Origin: Pseudomonas coleopterorum
Lineage (GTDB): Bacteria; Pseudomonadota; Gammaproteobacteria; Pseudomonadales; Pseudomonadaceae
Reading direction: 5' to 3'
NCBI RefSeq assembly: GCF_900105555.1
Contig: NZ_FNTZ01000001.1
Coordinates: 4,028,501 to 4,092,500, forward strand
Length of the DNA: 64,000 bases
Part shown: positions 1 to 9,597 of the stretch, one piece after another
Layout of the letters: every line of letters starts with the position of its first letter
Numbering within the stretch: position 1 is the first letter of the stretch
Made by a program: the position numbers and the translations under genes
Notes under the pieces: model-generated
The model's input: only the letters and a program-made list of their open reading frames with translations
What the model was told of the DNA's origin: nothing
Databases searched by the model: none

Positions 1-91
1 AGTTCCCTCCCACCTCGGCGATTCGCTTGAACCCGCAATGGGCAGCCCGGCTGACCCGTCAATTGCTGCATACCCTTGGGCAGGTGGATCA

Positions 92-1129
92 ATGAATCGG
101 CGTACGGTCAACGCCTGGGTAGCGGTGCAATGTCGAAGCGAACTGACCCGCTTCAGCTACCTGAGCCCGCCCCTGAAGCCCATGGATGTGGAAATCCGAG
201 TCACGCATTGCGGATTGTGCAGCAGCGATCTGCACCTGATCGATGGCCACTGGGGCGATGCCAGCGTGTACCCACAGGTGTGCGGGCATGAAGTGACTGG
301 CCACGTCAGTGCTGTGGGCGAAAACGTCGCGGGTCTGCACCTGGGACAACGGGTGGGCGTCGGCTGGTACCGCAGTGCCTGCCTGGCCTGTGAATTCTGC
401 CTGCGCGGCGAAGAGCAGCACTGTGCCGGCCTGGTCGCCACCTGCACCCATGGTGAACACGGCGGACTGGCCGACTACCTGTACTGCGACAGCCGCTTCG
501 TCTTCCCCATCCCCGACGAACTGAGCAGCGAGCAGGCTGCGCCTCTACTGTGCGCCGGTGTTACCGTGCATACGGCGCTCAAGCGTGCGACCTGGCCCGG
601 CATGGCGGTGGGCATCGTGGGAATCGGTGGCCTGGGTCATTTGGCCATCCAGTTCGCAGCCAAGCGTGGCTGTCGCGTCACGGCGCTGTCGAGCAGCCCG
701 CACAAGGAACGCGATGCGCTGACCCTGGGCGCCCATCGGTTCGTCGACCTGAGCAAACCCTTCGCGTGCAATCAAGTGCGCAATGCCTTGGACTACATCC
801 TGGTGACCAGCTCTGTCGCCTGCGATTGGTCGGCCATCGTCGATATGCTGCGTCCTTTTGGAACGCTCTGCTTCGCGGGCATGCCGCCACCGGTGACCTT
901 CGATATCGCAGCCATGATGTACAAGACCTTGAGCATCACCACGGCCAACGTCGGCGGACGCCAGGATATCGTGGACACCTTGGACTTCGCGGCAACGCGC
1001 CAAGTGCGGCCTTGGGTGCAGTCATGGCCCCTTGGGGACGTCAACCATGCGATACGGCAACTGCGAAAAGGACGGGTGCACTACCGCGCCGTGATGCACG
1101 TCGGCGACGTGCAGAGCCAGACCTTGTAG
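92..1129 (+). CDS. Zinc-dependent alcohol dehydrogenase (cinnamyl-alcohol-dehydrogenase-like)
   Basis: Medium-chain dehydrogenase/reductase of 345 residues, expected to oxidise or reduce alcohols/aldehydes with NAD(P)(H). Catalytic-zinc ligands fit Cys40, His66 (GHE) and Cys154. The structural zinc lobe is Cys97, Cys100, Cys103 and Cys111. The nucleotide-binding glycine motif GIGGLGH is at residues 177-183. This arrangement is typical of the YahK/CAD-like branch; the substrate cannot be read from sequence. An in-frame ATG at 38 would add 18 residues without family character, so I use the ATG at 92. It is followed 80 bases later by xseB on the same strand and looks like a separate unit. Confidence 0.85.
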   Translation: MNRRTVNAWVAVQCRSELTRFSYLSPPLKPMDVEIRVTHCGLCSSDLHLIDGHWGDASVYPQVCGHEVTGHVSAVGENVAGLHLGQRVGVGWYRSACLACEFCLRGEEQHCAGLVATCTHGEHGGLADYLYCDSRFVFPIPDELSSEQAAPLLCAGVTVHTALKRATWPGMAVGIVGIGGLGHLAIQFAAKRGCRVTALSSSPHKERDALTLGAHRFVDLSKPFACNQVRNALDYILVTSSVACDWSAIVDMLRPFGTLCFAGMPPPVTFDIAAMMYKTLSITTANVGGRQDIVDTLDFAATRQVRPWVQSWPLGDVNHAIRQLRKGRVHYRAVMHVGDVQSQTL

Positions 1130-1209
1130 CCGCAGTGCTCGCATTTGCCCCGCAGCCGCCTGTCTGCTAACGTCGCCCGGTTTCAATCCTTCTCGCCGAG
1201 ACCGCTGCC

Positions 1210-1452
1210 ATGGCCCGCAAAAAAGCCTCCCTGGATTTCGAACAATCCCTTGCCGACCTGCAGACGCTGGTCGAACGCCTGGAGAACGGCGAGCTTTCGC
1301 TGGAAGACTCGCTCAGCGCTTTCGAGAACGGCATCCGCCTCACCCGCGACTGTCAGAGCGCGCTCGCCCAGGCCGAACAGAAAGTCCAGGTCCTGCTGGA
1401 AAAGGACGGCGAGCTCACCGAAGAACCTTTCGACACGGAACAGCCTGAATGA
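1210..1452 (+). CDS. xseB: Exodeoxyribonuclease VII small subunit
   Basis: Small subunit (80 aa, the usual length) of exonuclease VII, which with XseA degrades single-stranded DNA in both directions. The start reads [20 protein letters not shown], followed by the conserved helical segment with [15 protein letters not shown]. The C-terminal tail is acidic, as is common. The stop overlaps the ispA ATG by four bases (ATGA), so the two are translationally coupled. The xseB-ispA-dxs order is standard in gammaproteobacteria. Confidence 0.96.
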   Translation: MARKKASLDFEQSLADLQTLVERLENGELSLEDSLSAFENGIRLTRDCQSALAQAEQKVQVLLEKDGELTEEPFDTEQPE

Positions 1453-2336
1453 TCGCTGCCTACCAGGCTGTCTGCCAACAACGCGTGGATGGCGCGCTGC
1501 AAGGTCTGTTCATCCCTCCGTCGACCGAGCTGACTCGGCTGTACCAAGCCATGCGCTACAGCGTCATGAACGGTGGCAAGCGGGTCCGTCCGCTGCTGGC
1601 CTATGCCGCCTGCGAAGCCTTGGGTGGCGACGCAAGCCAGGCCAATGGCGCGGCCTGTGCGGTCGAACTGATCCACGCCTACTCGCTGGTGCACGACGAC
1701 CTGCCGGCCATGGACGACGACGACCTGCGCCGTGGCCAACCGACCACTCACAAGGCGTTCGACGAAGCCTGCGCGATCCTTGCCGGCGATGGCCTGCAGA
1801 GCCTGGCTTTCACTGCCCTGCTCGACCCGAGCCTGAGCCCGCAAAGCGATGTTATCCGGCTGAGCATGGTCCAGGTACTGGCCCAGGCCGCAGGCCCGGC
1901 CGGCATGGTCGGCGGCCAGGCCATCGACCTCGGCTCGGTGGGTCTGCAGCTTGATCGGCACGCCCTGGAATTCATGCATCGGCACAAGACCGGCGCCTTG
2001 ATCGAGGCCAGCGTACGCCTCGGCGCGCTGGCCAGCGCCCGCGCCGAGCCAGCGCAACTTCAAGCGCTGCAAGCCTACGCCCAGGCGGTAGGGCTGGCCT
2101 TTCAGGTGCAGGACGACATCCTCGACGTCGAAAGCGATACCGCCACCCTGGGCAAGCGCCAAGGTGCCGACATTGCCTTGAACAAACCGACCTACCCGGC
2201 CCTGCTCGGTCTGGAAGCCGCCAAGGCCTACGCCCTGGATCTGCGCGACCAGGCCTTGCTCGCGTTGCAGCCTTTCGATGCCGCAGCCGAGCCGCTGCGC
2301 GAGCTGGCACGCTACATTGTGACGCGACGCAACTGA
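1449..2336 (+). CDS. ispA: Farnesyl diphosphate synthase (geranyltranstransferase)
   Basis: Class I trans-prenyltransferase (295 aa) that condenses isopentenyl diphosphate with dimethylallyl and geranyl diphosphate to give farnesyl diphosphate, precursor of quinone side chains and undecaprenyl lipid. The first aspartate-rich motif DDLPAMDD is at residues 83-90, followed by DDLRRG. The second, DDILD, lies near residue 220. The GGKRVRP substrate-binding motif is at 42-48. The start overlaps xseB. dxs follows 70 bases downstream, so the first enzyme of the MEP pathway and this later step are likely co-transcribed. Confidence 0.96.
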   Translation: MIAAYQAVCQQRVDGALQGLFIPPSTELTRLYQAMRYSVMNGGKRVRPLLAYAACEALGGDASQANGAACAVELIHAYSLVHDDLPAMDDDDLRRGQPTTHKAFDEACAILAGDGLQSLAFTALLDPSLSPQSDVIRLSMVQVLAQAAGPAGMVGGQAIDLGSVGLQLDRHALEFMHRHKTGALIEASVRLGALASARAEPAQLQALQAYAQAVGLAFQVQDDILDVESDTATLGKRQGADIALNKPTYPALLGLEAAKAYALDLRDQALLALQPFDAAAEPLRELARYIVTRRN

Positions 2337-2406
2337 CGAGCGCGTGCGCAGCCGCCGCCGCATCAGGTAAACTGCTTCATTCTTAAAACTCATAACGATT
2401 CGCCTG

Positions 2407-4305
2407 ATGCCCACGACGTTTCAAGAGATCCCCCGCGAACGCCCGGCGACGCCTCTGCTCGACCGTGCTGACACTCCTGCCGGCCTGCGCCGTCTGGGCG
2501 AAGCCGAGCTCGAAACACTGGCCGACGAACTGCGCCAGGAGCTGCTATACACGGTCGGCCAGACCGGCGGGCATTTCGGTGCCGGCCTGGGCGTCATCGA
2601 GCTGACCATCGCCCTGCACTACGTCTTCGACACGCCCGACGATCGTCTGGTCTGGGACGTCGGCCACCAGGCCTACCCGCACAAGATCCTCACCGGTCGC
2701 CGCGAACGCATGGCCAGCCTGCGCCAGAAGGACGGCATCGCCGCCTTCCCGCGACGCAGTGAAAGCGAATACGACACCTTCGGCGTCGGGCACTCCAGCA
2801 CGTCCATCAGCGCCGCGCTGGGCATGGCCATCGGCGCACGCCTGCAGAACAGCGGGCGCAAGGCCATTGCCGTGATCGGCGATGGCGCCCTGACCGCAGG
2901 CATGGCTTTCGAAGCGCTCAATCATGCGCCGGAAGTCAACGCCGACATGCTGGTGATCCTCAACGACAACGACATGTCGATTTCGCGCAATGTCGGCGGC
3001 CTGTCCAACTACCTGGCCAAGATTCTATCCAGCCGCACCTACACCAGCATGCGCGAGGGCAGCAAGAAGGTCCTGTCGCGCCTGCCCGGCGCCTGGGAAA
3101 TCGCCCGCCGCACCGAGGAATACGCCAAGGGCATGCTGGTTCCCGGCACCCTGTTCGAAGAACTGGGCTGGAACTACATCGGTCCGATCGACGGCCATGA
3201 CCTGCCGACCCTCGTCGCCACCCTGCGCAACATGCGCGACCTCAAGGGTCCGCAGTTCCTGCACGTGGTCACCAAGAAGGGCAAGGGGTTCGCCCCGGCC
3301 GAGGTCGACCCGATCGGCTACCACGCCATCACCAAGCTCGACCCGCTCGACGCGCCGGTCGCCGCTCCCGCCAAGGCCAGCGGGCCGAAGTACTCGGGCG
3401 TATTCGGGCAATGGCTGTGCGACATGGCGGAAGCCGATCCTCGCCTGGTCGGCATCACCCCGGCCATGAAGGAAGGTTCGGACCTGGTGGCGTTCAGCGA
3501 GCGCTTCCCCGAACGGTATTTCGACGTGGCCATCGCCGAGCAGCATGCGGTGACCCTGGCCGCTGGCATGGCCTGTGAAGGCACCAAGCCGGTGGTCGCG
3601 ATCTATTCCACGTTCCTGCAACGCGGTTACGATCAACTGATCCACGACGTGGCGGTGCAGAACCTCGACGTCCTGTTCGCCATCGACCGCGCCGGCCTGG
3701 TGGGCGAAGACGGCCCGACCCACGCCGGCAGCTACGACCTGTCGTACCTGCGCTGCATCCCCGGCATGCTGGTGATGACGCCCAGCGATGAAAACGAGCT
3801 TCGCCTGATGCTCAGCACCGGTCACCACTACCCAGGGCCGGCAGCCGTGCGCTACCCACGCGGCAACGGTCCGGGCGCGGCGATTCAGCAGGGCCTGGAC
3901 AGCATCGAGATCGGCAAGGGCGTGGTCCGTCGGCAAGGTCGTGGCATCGCCATTCTGGTGTTCGGCGTGCAACTGGCCGATGCACTGAAGGTGGCGCAGA
4001 AGCTGGATGCCACCGTCGCCGACATGCGCTTCGTCAAACCGCTGGACGAGCAACTGGTGCGCGAACTGGCCGAGAGTCACGATCTGCTGGTCACGCTGGA
4101 AGAGAACGCCATCATGGGCGGTGCCGGTTCGGCGGTCAGCGAGTTCCTGGCTCGCGAAGGCGTGCTCAAGCCTGTATTGCACCTGGGCTTGCCGGACACC
4201 TATGTGGAACACGCCAAGCCGGCGCAGATGCTGGCCGAGTGCGGCCTGGATGCCGCCGGCATCGAAGCCGCCATCACCCTGCGTCAGCGTCTGTTGCAGC
4301 GCTGA
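2407..4305 (+). CDS. dxs: 1-deoxy-D-xylulose-5-phosphate synthase
   Basis: Thiamine-diphosphate enzyme (632 aa) making 1-deoxy-D-xylulose 5-phosphate from pyruvate and glyceraldehyde 3-phosphate. It is the entry step of the MEP isoprenoid pathway and also feeds thiamine and pyridoxal synthesis. Visible features are [14 protein letters not shown] near residue 130, the TPP-binding stretch [17 protein letters not shown] to NDNDMSIS around 158-196, and the pyrimidine-domain signature [15 protein letters not shown] around 376. The C-terminal transketolase-like domain is intact. It ends the xseB-ispA-dxs unit and faces ribA, with a perfect hairpin between them. Confidence 0.97.
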   Translation: MPTTFQEIPRERPATPLLDRADTPAGLRRLGEAELETLADELRQELLYTVGQTGGHFGAGLGVIELTIALHYVFDTPDDRLVWDVGHQAYPHKILTGRRERMASLRQKDGIAAFPRRSESEYDTFGVGHSSTSISAALGMAIGARLQNSGRKAIAVIGDGALTAGMAFEALNHAPEVNADMLVILNDNDMSISRNVGGLSNYLAKILSSRTYTSMREGSKKVLSRLPGAWEIARRTEEYAKGMLVPGTLFEELGWNYIGPIDGHDLPTLVATLRNMRDLKGPQFLHVVTKKGKGFAPAEVDPIGYHAITKLDPLDAPVAAPAKASGPKYSGVFGQWLCDMAEADPRLVGITPAMKEGSDLVAFSERFPERYFDVAIAEQHAVTLAAGMACEGTKPVVAIYSTFLQRGYDQLIHDVAVQNLDVLFAIDRAGLVGEDGPTHAGSYDLSYLRCIPGMLVMTPSDENELRLMLSTGHHYPGPAAVRYPRGNGPGAAIQQGLDSIEIGKGVVRRQGRGIAILVFGVQLADALKVAQKLDATVADMRFVKPLDEQLVRELAESHDLLVTLEENAIMGGAGSAVSEFLAREGVLKPVLHLGLPDTYVEHAKPAQMLAECGLDAAGIEAAITLRQRLLQR

Positions 4306-4312
4306 CGACATC

Positions 4313-4347
4313 GCAATGCAGGGCCGACGGCGTCGGCCCTGCATTGC
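4313..4347. terminator. Perfect hairpin between convergent dxs and ribA
   Basis: The 16-bp arms at 4313-4328 and 4332-4347 are exactly complementary with a 3-base loop. Neither flank carries a T-run, so it is not a standard intrinsic terminator on either strand. It begins 7 bases after the dxs stop and ends 3 bases before the ribA stop. A role in 3'-end protection or bidirectional termination is inferred from position only. Confidence 0.5.
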
Positions 4348-4350
4348 ACA

Positions 4351-4992
4351 CTACAACCCTTCGCTACCCTTGCGAATCGTGCCGACGACTTCGCCCTGAT
4401 GCTCGTTGCCCATCATGTGGCCAAGCTTGCCGGCCTTGGTCGCCAGGTAGTATTTGTTGTGCGGGTTGTGCCCGGTGTGCAGTGGCACCCGCTCGGCAAC
4501 GTTGATGCCCATGTCGGTCAATGCCTTGACCTTGCGCGGGTTGTTGGTCATCAGGCGCAAGGCTTTGACCCCCAGGTGTTCGAGCATCGGTTCGCACATG
4601 CCGTAGTCGCGTTGATCGGCAGCGAAGCCCAGGCGCTCGTTGGCCTCGACCGTATCGGCACCGCCGTCCTGCAGCTCATAGGCACGGATCTTGTTCAGCA
4701 AGCCAATACCCCGACCTTCCTGCCGCAGGTACAGCAATACGCCACGGCCTTCCCGGGCAATGGCCTGCAACGCGGCCTCGAGCTGCGATCCGCAGTCACA
4801 GCGCTGGCTGAACAGCGCATCCCCTGTCAGACATTCCGAATGCAGGCGCCCCAACACGGGCGCACCGTCAGCCACATCGCCCAGGCTGAGCACGACATGC
4901 TCACGGCCTGTGGCCTCATCGAGAAAACCATGCATGGTGAACAAAGCGAAAGGCGTGGGAAGCTGAGAAGCAGCGACAAAAACGACGGGCAC
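4351..4992 (-). CDS. ribA: GTP cyclohydrolase II
   Basis: Stand-alone GTP cyclohydrolase II (213 aa), the first committed enzyme of riboflavin synthesis, converting GTP to the diaminopyrimidine intermediate plus formate and pyrophosphate. The zinc ligands are all present: Cys54, Cys65 and Cys67 within [15 protein letters not shown]. The catalytic segment [11 protein letters not shown] and the C-terminal TNNPRKV motif are intact. This matters because the GCHII half of the RibBA protein at 8472-9563 lacks these ligands, so this gene probably supplies all the activity. It is separated from the larger rib cluster by four other genes. Confidence 0.97.
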   Translation of the reverse strand: MPVVFVAASQLPTPFALFTMHGFLDEATGREHVVLSLGDVADGAPVLGRLHSECLTGDALFSQRCDCGSQLEAALQAIAREGRGVLLYLRQEGRGIGLLNKIRAYELQDGGADTVEANERLGFAADQRDYGMCEPMLEHLGVKALRLMTNNPRKVKALTDMGINVAERVPLHTGHNPHNKYYLATKAGKLGHMMGNEHQGEVVGTIRKGSEGL

Positions 4993-5094
4993 CGGGTGCT
5001 CCTGATTCTTGATGAACTTGACAAGGGCAGTATTGTAACAGCAGCTCTGCGGGCCTGCTCAGCGGATGATCGTGGCGCGCTTTACACACGCCGG

Positions 5095-5838
5095 TCAAGG
5101 CGCTGGCTGGGGGGCATCGAATGGATAAGGTTGGCCCCAGCGCTGGTAGATCCCGCGCAACTGTCCGCCCTGGACCAACTGCTCCATGCGCTGATCATAG
5201 ATGGCCAGCAACGCCCGCCCACGCGCGCTGTCGTTGAAGCCCAGGTACAACGGCAGCTCGGCCACGTGTACACGCTTGAAACGGGCGGGATCGACCGCCT
5301 CGCGCAGGATCACCTCGATTTCGGTCAGGGCATCGACGTAATAGTCGGCACGGTCGTGTTCGAGCATGGGCAGGATGCCGTTGCGACGCTGAACCTCGTT
5401 GTAGATTTTCACGTTCGGCAGGTACTTCTGAAACTGATAGCCCCGTACCCAGGCCAGGCGATAGCCGCCCAGACTGGTGAAATCGACTTGGGGCTTGTCG
5501 ACCAGGCTCAGGGCGTAGATGTGATCGGTGTCGTAATGCCAACGTGGGTACAGGGCCTGCGTCTCGTTCTGGTACGAACCGACCCAGGCATCGGCCTGGC
5601 CCTGCTGCACCAGGCCCACCGAGCGAATGTAAGGCGCGGTGTGGATGACCACGGTGACACCCGCCGGCTGGAACACTTCTCGCAACACGTCCCAGGCCAG
5701 GCCCTTGCCATCGGCGTCGGTGTAGTCTTCCCATGCCTCACTGACCAGATCGATGCGGGCCGGCTGCGGCAATACCCCTGCAATCGCCGCCCCGCACATC
5801 AGCACCGCCGCTCCCAGCAACCATCGCCACCGACCCAT
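5095..5838 (-). CDS. Periplasmic solute-binding protein, family 3-like (orphan)
   Basis: About 247 residues. The chosen ATG at 5838 gives MGRWRWLLGAAVLMCGAAIA, a plausible signal peptide with cleavage near residue 20; upstream in-frame codons encode Cys/Trp-rich sequence overlapping pgpA and look non-coding. The mature part resembles amino-acid-type solute-binding proteins: IDLVSEAWEDYTDADGKG near the N-terminus and a later segment with ADAWVGSYQNE. No ABC permease or ATPase adjoins it, so it may serve a distant transporter or act as a sensor or signalling partner. It starts 37 bases after pgpA ends and is probably read with it. The ligand is unknown. Confidence 0.8.
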   Translation of the reverse strand: MGRWRWLLGAAVLMCGAAIAGVLPQPARIDLVSEAWEDYTDADGKGLAWDVLREVFQPAGVTVVIHTAPYIRSVGLVQQGQADAWVGSYQNETQALYPRWHYDTDHIYALSLVDKPQVDFTSLGGYRLAWVRGYQFQKYLPNVKIYNEVQRRNGILPMLEHDRADYYVDALTEIEVILREAVDPARFKRVHVAELPLYLGFNDSARGRALLAIYDQRMEQLVQGGQLRGIYQRWGQPYPFDAPQPAP

Positions 5839-5875
5839 CCGTTGCGCCCTCACAGCCGATCCACCCGAGGCCGGT

Positions 5876-6385
5876 TCACACGAAACTCCAACCCCACACC
5901 AGCAACTGCATGGCCAACCAGGCGAATACCCCGGCCAGCACATCGTCGAACATGATACCCACACCTCCATGCACATGCCGGTCTATCCAGCGAATCGGCC
6001 ACGGCTTGAGAATGTCGAAAAAGCGGAACACCAGAAACCCCACCAGCAACCACACCCAGCCTTCGGGCACCAGCCACAGGGTGATCCACATGCCCACCAT
6101 CTCGTCCCAGACGATGCCTTCATGGTCGTGCACACGCAAATCGTCGGCGACCTTGCCGCACAGCCAGATGCCGAACAGCATGCTCACGCCCAGCATCAGC
6201 CAGTAGCCCCAATCGGGGAGCATCTGCCACAACGGAATGAACGGCACGGCGACCATCGACCCCCAGGTGCCCGGCGCCTTGGGCAAGGTTCCGGAGCCGA
6301 AACCGAAGGCCAGGAAATGCCATGGATTACGCCACACCGAAGGGGGCACGAACTCCGCTGGAACCTGGTTGGGATGGTCTGTCAC
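5876..6385 (-). CDS. pgpA: Phosphatidylglycerophosphatase A
   Basis: Inner-membrane phosphatase (169 aa) that removes phosphate from phosphatidylglycerophosphate to give phosphatidylglycerol. Several hydrophobic segments are visible. Family motifs include FGSGTLPKAPGTWGS near residue 30, DEMVGMW in mid-protein and FRFFDILKPWPI, ending with a conserved GVGIMFDDVLAG block. The start codon overlaps the thiL stop by four bases (ATGA), giving the thiL-pgpA coupling seen across gammaproteobacteria. Confidence 0.96.
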   Translation of the reverse strand: MTDHPNQVPAEFVPPSVWRNPWHFLAFGFGSGTLPKAPGTWGSMVAVPFIPLWQMLPDWGYWLMLGVSMLFGIWLCGKVADDLRVHDHEGIVWDEMVGMWITLWLVPEGWVWLLVGFLVFRFFDILKPWPIRWIDRHVHGGVGIMFDDVLAGVFAWLAMQLLVWGWSFV

Positions 6386-7347
6386 GGTGTCTCCGCAAAA
6401 TGTTGGTAGCCCCGGATGGTCGGGGTGATGTCCTGGCCGTGATGATCGACCAGCGTGACGCCTTCGCCAACACTCGCTTGGCCGATGACGAAAAACACCT
6501 CGCCCTGCGCGCGCAGGGTGGCTTCTTCTTCAGGAGGCAGGGTGAACGCCAGTACATAGTCGTCACCGCCACTCAGGGCTGCCGACCAGGCCCCTTCCAG
6601 TCCGAGCAGCGCCTGCAGGGCATTGGACACCGGCAGCCGCTCGCGTTCCACCCGCAGGGCGACTTTCGACGCCCTGGCGATGTGGCCACAGTCGGCCAGC
6701 AGGCCATCGGAGATGTCCAGCGCCGCGCTGGCCCTGCCGCGCAACGCCCGGCCTAGGGCGAATTGCGGTAGCGGTGACCAGTAGTGGGCCAGCAGAGGAC
6801 CGGCCACCTCCGGCTCGGCGCGACACTGGTCCAGCACCAGTGGCAGGGCGCCTGCGGCGTTGCCCAACCTGCCCCCCACGCAGAGCAGGTCCCCAGGTCG
6901 GGCGCCGCTGCGGGTCAGGGCCTGGCCTTGGGGAATGCTGCCGAAGACCGTCAGGGTCAAACTCAGCGGGCCACGGGTCGTGTCGCCGCCGACCAGGCGC
7001 AGGGCGCAGCGTTCGGCCATGGCATCCAGGCCGCTGGCGAACTCTTCCAGCCATTGCGCCGAAACGCTGGGCAAGGTCAGGGCCAGGGTAAAGCCCAGGG
7101 GGCTGGCGCCCATGGCGGCCAGGTCGCTGGCCGCAACGGCCAGGGCGCGCTGGCCCAGCAGGAATGGATCGGCACCGTCGGGAAAATGCACGCCCGCCAC
7201 CAAGGTGTCGGTAGAAACCGCCATCTGTTCACCCGGCGGCAGTGCCAGCAAGGCGCAGTCGTCGCCGATGCCAAGGGCGACACCCTCGCCGGCCCGCGCA
7301 CAGGACGCCGCGGCGAAATAGTATCGGATCAGCTCGAACTCGCCCAT
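6382..7347 (-). CDS. thiL: Thiamine-monophosphate kinase
   Basis: ATP-dependent kinase (321 aa) phosphorylating thiamine monophosphate to thiamine diphosphate, the cofactor used by the Dxs encoded nearby. The start MGEFELIRYYFA is the family N-terminus; a GTG/ATG three codons upstream is less likely. Visible motifs are GIGDDCALL near residue 27, VSTDTLVAGVHFP, the RALAVAASDLAAMGA segment and the later LRLVGGDTTRG. It overlaps pgpA by four bases and lies 17 bases after nusB, within the same minus-strand run. Confidence 0.96.
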   Translation of the reverse strand: MGEFELIRYYFAAASCARAGEGVALGIGDDCALLALPPGEQMAVSTDTLVAGVHFPDGADPFLLGQRALAVAASDLAAMGASPLGFTLALTLPSVSAQWLEEFASGLDAMAERCALRLVGGDTTRGPLSLTLTVFGSIPQGQALTRSGARPGDLLCVGGRLGNAAGALPLVLDQCRAEPEVAGPLLAHYWSPLPQFALGRALRGRASAALDISDGLLADCGHIARASKVALRVERERLPVSNALQALLGLEGAWSAALSGGDDYVLAFTLPPEEEATLRAQGEVFFVIGQASVGEGVTLVDHHGQDITPTIRGYQHFAETP

Positions 7348-7364
7348 GGGCTGCATGTCCGCGA

Positions 7365-7865
7365 TCAGCGCTTGTGCGCTGCTACTTCCGGGCCACGCAG
7401 GCTCGGCGCCAGCTTGTCGAGTACACCGTTGACGAACTTGTGGCCGTCGGTGGAACCGAACACCTTGGCCAGCTCAATGCCTTCGTTGATGACCACGCGG
7501 TACGGCACGTCGACACGCTTGAGCAGCTCCCAGGTGGACAGGCGCAGCACGGCCAACTCGACCGGATCGAGCTCCTCGATGGTGATGTCCAGGCAGGGCG
7601 CCAGCGCGCTGTCGATTTCATCGCGGCTGGCCGGCACACCGTGCAGGATTTCGCGGAAGTAGGCGCCATCTATGTCGCTGAAGTCGTTGTCGACGCGAAA
7701 CTGCGCTTCGATCTCGTTCAACGAGTGCTTGGCCATGTGCCACTGGTACAGGGCCTGGGTCGCCAACTGGCGGGCTTCGCGACGCTTGGCGCTGCGCGAA
7801 GGCTTGCCGGAGTCTGCAGGCTTGGGATCGCGCGGATTGAAGCGATCGCTTTCGTCGTTGATCAC
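7365..7865 (-). CDS. nusB: Transcription antitermination factor NusB
   Basis: RNA-binding helical protein (166 aa) that pairs with NusE/S10 at boxA in rRNA leaders; its partner S10 is encoded at 42146-42457. Recognisable parts are [20 protein letters not shown] near the N-terminus, the central FREILHGV segment and the C-terminal [32 protein letters not shown] block. The N-terminal 20 residues are a polar, species-variable extension. It overlaps ribH by four bases, so translation is coupled to riboflavin genes. Confidence 0.96.
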   Translation of the reverse strand: MINDESDRFNPRDPKPADSGKPSRSAKRREARQLATQALYQWHMAKHSLNEIEAQFRVDNDFSDIDGAYFREILHGVPASRDEIDSALAPCLDITIEELDPVELAVLRLSTWELLKRVDVPYRVVINEGIELAKVFGSTDGHKFVNGVLDKLAPSLRGPEVAAHKR

Positions 7866-8338
7866 TTGGCCTCCAACTGCGCCAGCAGGCTGACCATTTC
7901 CAGAGCCGAAAGCGCGGCTTCAGCGCCCTTGTTGCCGGCCTTGGTGCCGGAACGCTCGATGGCCTGCTCGATGGTGTCCACGGTCAGTACGCCGAAGGCG
8001 ACCGGCACGCCGAACTCCATCGACACCTGGGACAGGCCCTTGGTGCATTCACCGGCGACGTATTCGAAGTGCGGCGTACCGCCCCGAATGACCGCACCCA
8101 GGGCGATGATCGCGGCGTATTCGCTTTGCTGGGCGACTTTCTGTGCGACCAGCGGAATCTCGAACGCACCGGGGGCGCGAATGATGGTGATGTCGCTTTC
8201 GCTGACGCCGTGGCGAACCAGGGCATCGATGGCACCGCTCACCAGGCTTTCGACGACGAAGCTGTTGAAGCGGCCAACCACCAGGGCGTAGCGACCTTTG
8301 GGGGCGATGAAGGTACCTTCGATGGTCTTCAGGGTCAT
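7862..8338 (-). CDS. ribH: 6,7-dimethyl-8-ribityllumazine synthase
   Basis: Lumazine synthase (158 aa) condensing 3,4-dihydroxy-2-butanone 4-phosphate with the ribitylamino-pyrimidine. I use the ATG at 8338 ([19 protein letters not shown]); a start 15 bases earlier is in frame but atypical. Signature blocks are [49 protein letters not shown] and [12 protein letters not shown]. It sits between ribBA and nusB. A 133-base spacer with two hairpins separates it from ribBA. Confidence 0.97.
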   Translation of the reverse strand: MTLKTIEGTFIAPKGRYALVVGRFNSFVVESLVSGAIDALVRHGVSESDITIIRAPGAFEIPLVAQKVAQQSEYAAIIALGAVIRGGTPHFEYVAGECTKGLSQVSMEFGVPVAFGVLTVDTIEQAIERSGTKAGNKGAEAALSALEMVSLLAQLEAK

Positions 8339-8365
8339 TCGGGTCTGTCTCATCTTAAAGAGCCA

Positions 8366-8458
8366 GGCCGCCGGTGGGCGGCCTCTGCGGATAATGGATC
8401 ACGAATATCGACGCTGCGGTTCGAGCACACCGCCATCTGGGCGGCACTGCTGCGAACC
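8366..8458 (-). other. Two hairpins in the ribBA-ribH spacer
   Basis: On the minus strand a long imperfect stem (8418-8434 with 8440-8458) is followed by a 7-bp GC stem (8366-8372 with 8377-8383, 4-base loop) just before ribH. No convincing T-run follows. I looked for the conserved blocks of an FMN riboswitch and did not find them. The structures may tune ribH expression relative to ribBA or stabilise processed mRNA; this is inference. Confidence 0.4.
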
Positions 8459-8471
8459 TTGCAGCCTGTCT

Positions 8472-9563
8472 TTATTCGGAGGGCACGTATTCTACAACTT
8501 CCAGATCGAATCCGGATATCGCATTGAACTTCATCGGCGAACTGAGCAGGCGCATCTTGCGCACGCCCAGGTCCCGCAGGATCTGTGAACCGGCGCCGAC
8601 GATGCTGTAGGTGGTCGGTGTTTTTGCCGTGGCCTGCCCGGCGCTTTCGCGCAGGTGCGCCAACAACACATCACCGTCCTGCTGATGACCGAGCAGCAGC
8701 ACCACGCCGCTGCCGGCCTCGGCCACCGCGCTCATCGCGGCCCGCAGGCTCCAGCGGCCAGGCTGCTTGACCATCAGCAGGTCGCGCAACGGGTCCATGT
8801 TGTGCACCCGCACCAGGGTCGGCTGGTCCGCCAGCACGGTGCCCAGGGTCAGCGCCATGTGCACGTCGCCTTCCACGGAATCGCGGTAGGTCACCAGGTT
8901 GAACTGGCCCAGCTCACTGTCCAGCGGCTGCTCGGCAATCCGCTGAACGGTACGTTCATGGATCATTCGGTAATGGATCAGATCGGCGATGGTGCCGATC
9001 TTGATGTCATGCTCGGCGGCGAACACTTCCAGTTCGGCGCGACGCGACATGGTGCCATCGTCGTTCATCACCTCGCAGATCACCCCGGCCGGCTCGAAGC
9101 CCGCCATGCGCGCCAGGTCGCAGGCCGCTTCGGTATGACCGGCGCGAGCCAAGGTGCCACCCGCCTGCGCCATCAGCGGAAAGATGTGCCCGGGGCTGAC
9201 GATGTCTTCGGCGCGGGCCTCGCGAGCGGCCGCAGCCTGAACCGTGCGTGCGCGGTCGGCGGCAGAGATGCCCGTGGTGACGCCGGTGGCCGCTTCGATG
9301 GACACGGTGAACTTGGTACCAAAGCCCGACCCATTGCGCGGTGCCATCAGCGGCAGCTTGAGCGTCTCGCAGCGCTCGCGGGTCATTGGCATGCAGATCA
9401 GGCCGCGCGCATGGCGGGCCATGAAGTTGATGTGCTCGGCCTTGCAGCATTCGGCGGCCATGATCAGGTCGCCTTCGTTTTCGCGGTCTTCGTCATCCAT
9501 CAGGATGACCATCTTGCCCTGGCGGATGTCTTCCACCAGTTCCTCGATCGTGTTGAGCGCCAC
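8472..9563 (-). CDS. ribBA: 3,4-dihydroxy-2-butanone-4-phosphate synthase with degenerate GTP cyclohydrolase II domain
   Basis: Two-domain protein (363 aa). The N-terminal half is an intact DHBP synthase: [16 protein letters not shown] at residues 23-38, then [18 protein letters not shown] and [14 protein letters not shown]. The C-terminal half, from about residue 205, has the GCHII fold signature ([29 protein letters not shown]) but not the CLTGD...RCDCG zinc site: the equivalent region reads [20 protein letters not shown]. It is therefore predicted to have only RibB activity, with stand-alone RibA supplying GCHII. The extra domain may be structural or regulatory. Confidence 0.95.
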   Translation of the reverse strand: MALNTIEELVEDIRQGKMVILMDDEDRENEGDLIMAAECCKAEHINFMARHARGLICMPMTRERCETLKLPLMAPRNGSGFGTKFTVSIEAATGVTTGISAADRARTVQAAAAREARAEDIVSPGHIFPLMAQAGGTLARAGHTEAACDLARMAGFEPAGVICEVMNDDGTMSRRAELEVFAAEHDIKIGTIADLIHYRMIHERTVQRIAEQPLDSELGQFNLVTYRDSVEGDVHMALTLGTVLADQPTLVRVHNMDPLRDLLMVKQPGRWSLRAAMSAVAEAGSGVVLLLGHQQDGDVLLAHLRESAGQATAKTPTTYSIVGAGSQILRDLGVRKMRLLSSPMKFNAISGFDLEVVEYVPSE

Positions 9564-9597
9564 GCGGCACCCCCTTGTGTTCAGAACAGCAGACTGT

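Noticed and set aside
1145..1954. Plus-strand open frame of 269 codons overlapping xseB and ispA
   Set aside because: It is out of frame with both genes, and its Arg/Pro-rich translation is a GC-rich shadow.
8339..8471. FMN riboswitch before ribH (minus-strand CCCACCGGCGG resembles a fragment of the aptamer)
   Set aside because: Only that fragment matches; the other conserved blocks of the six-stem aptamer are missing.
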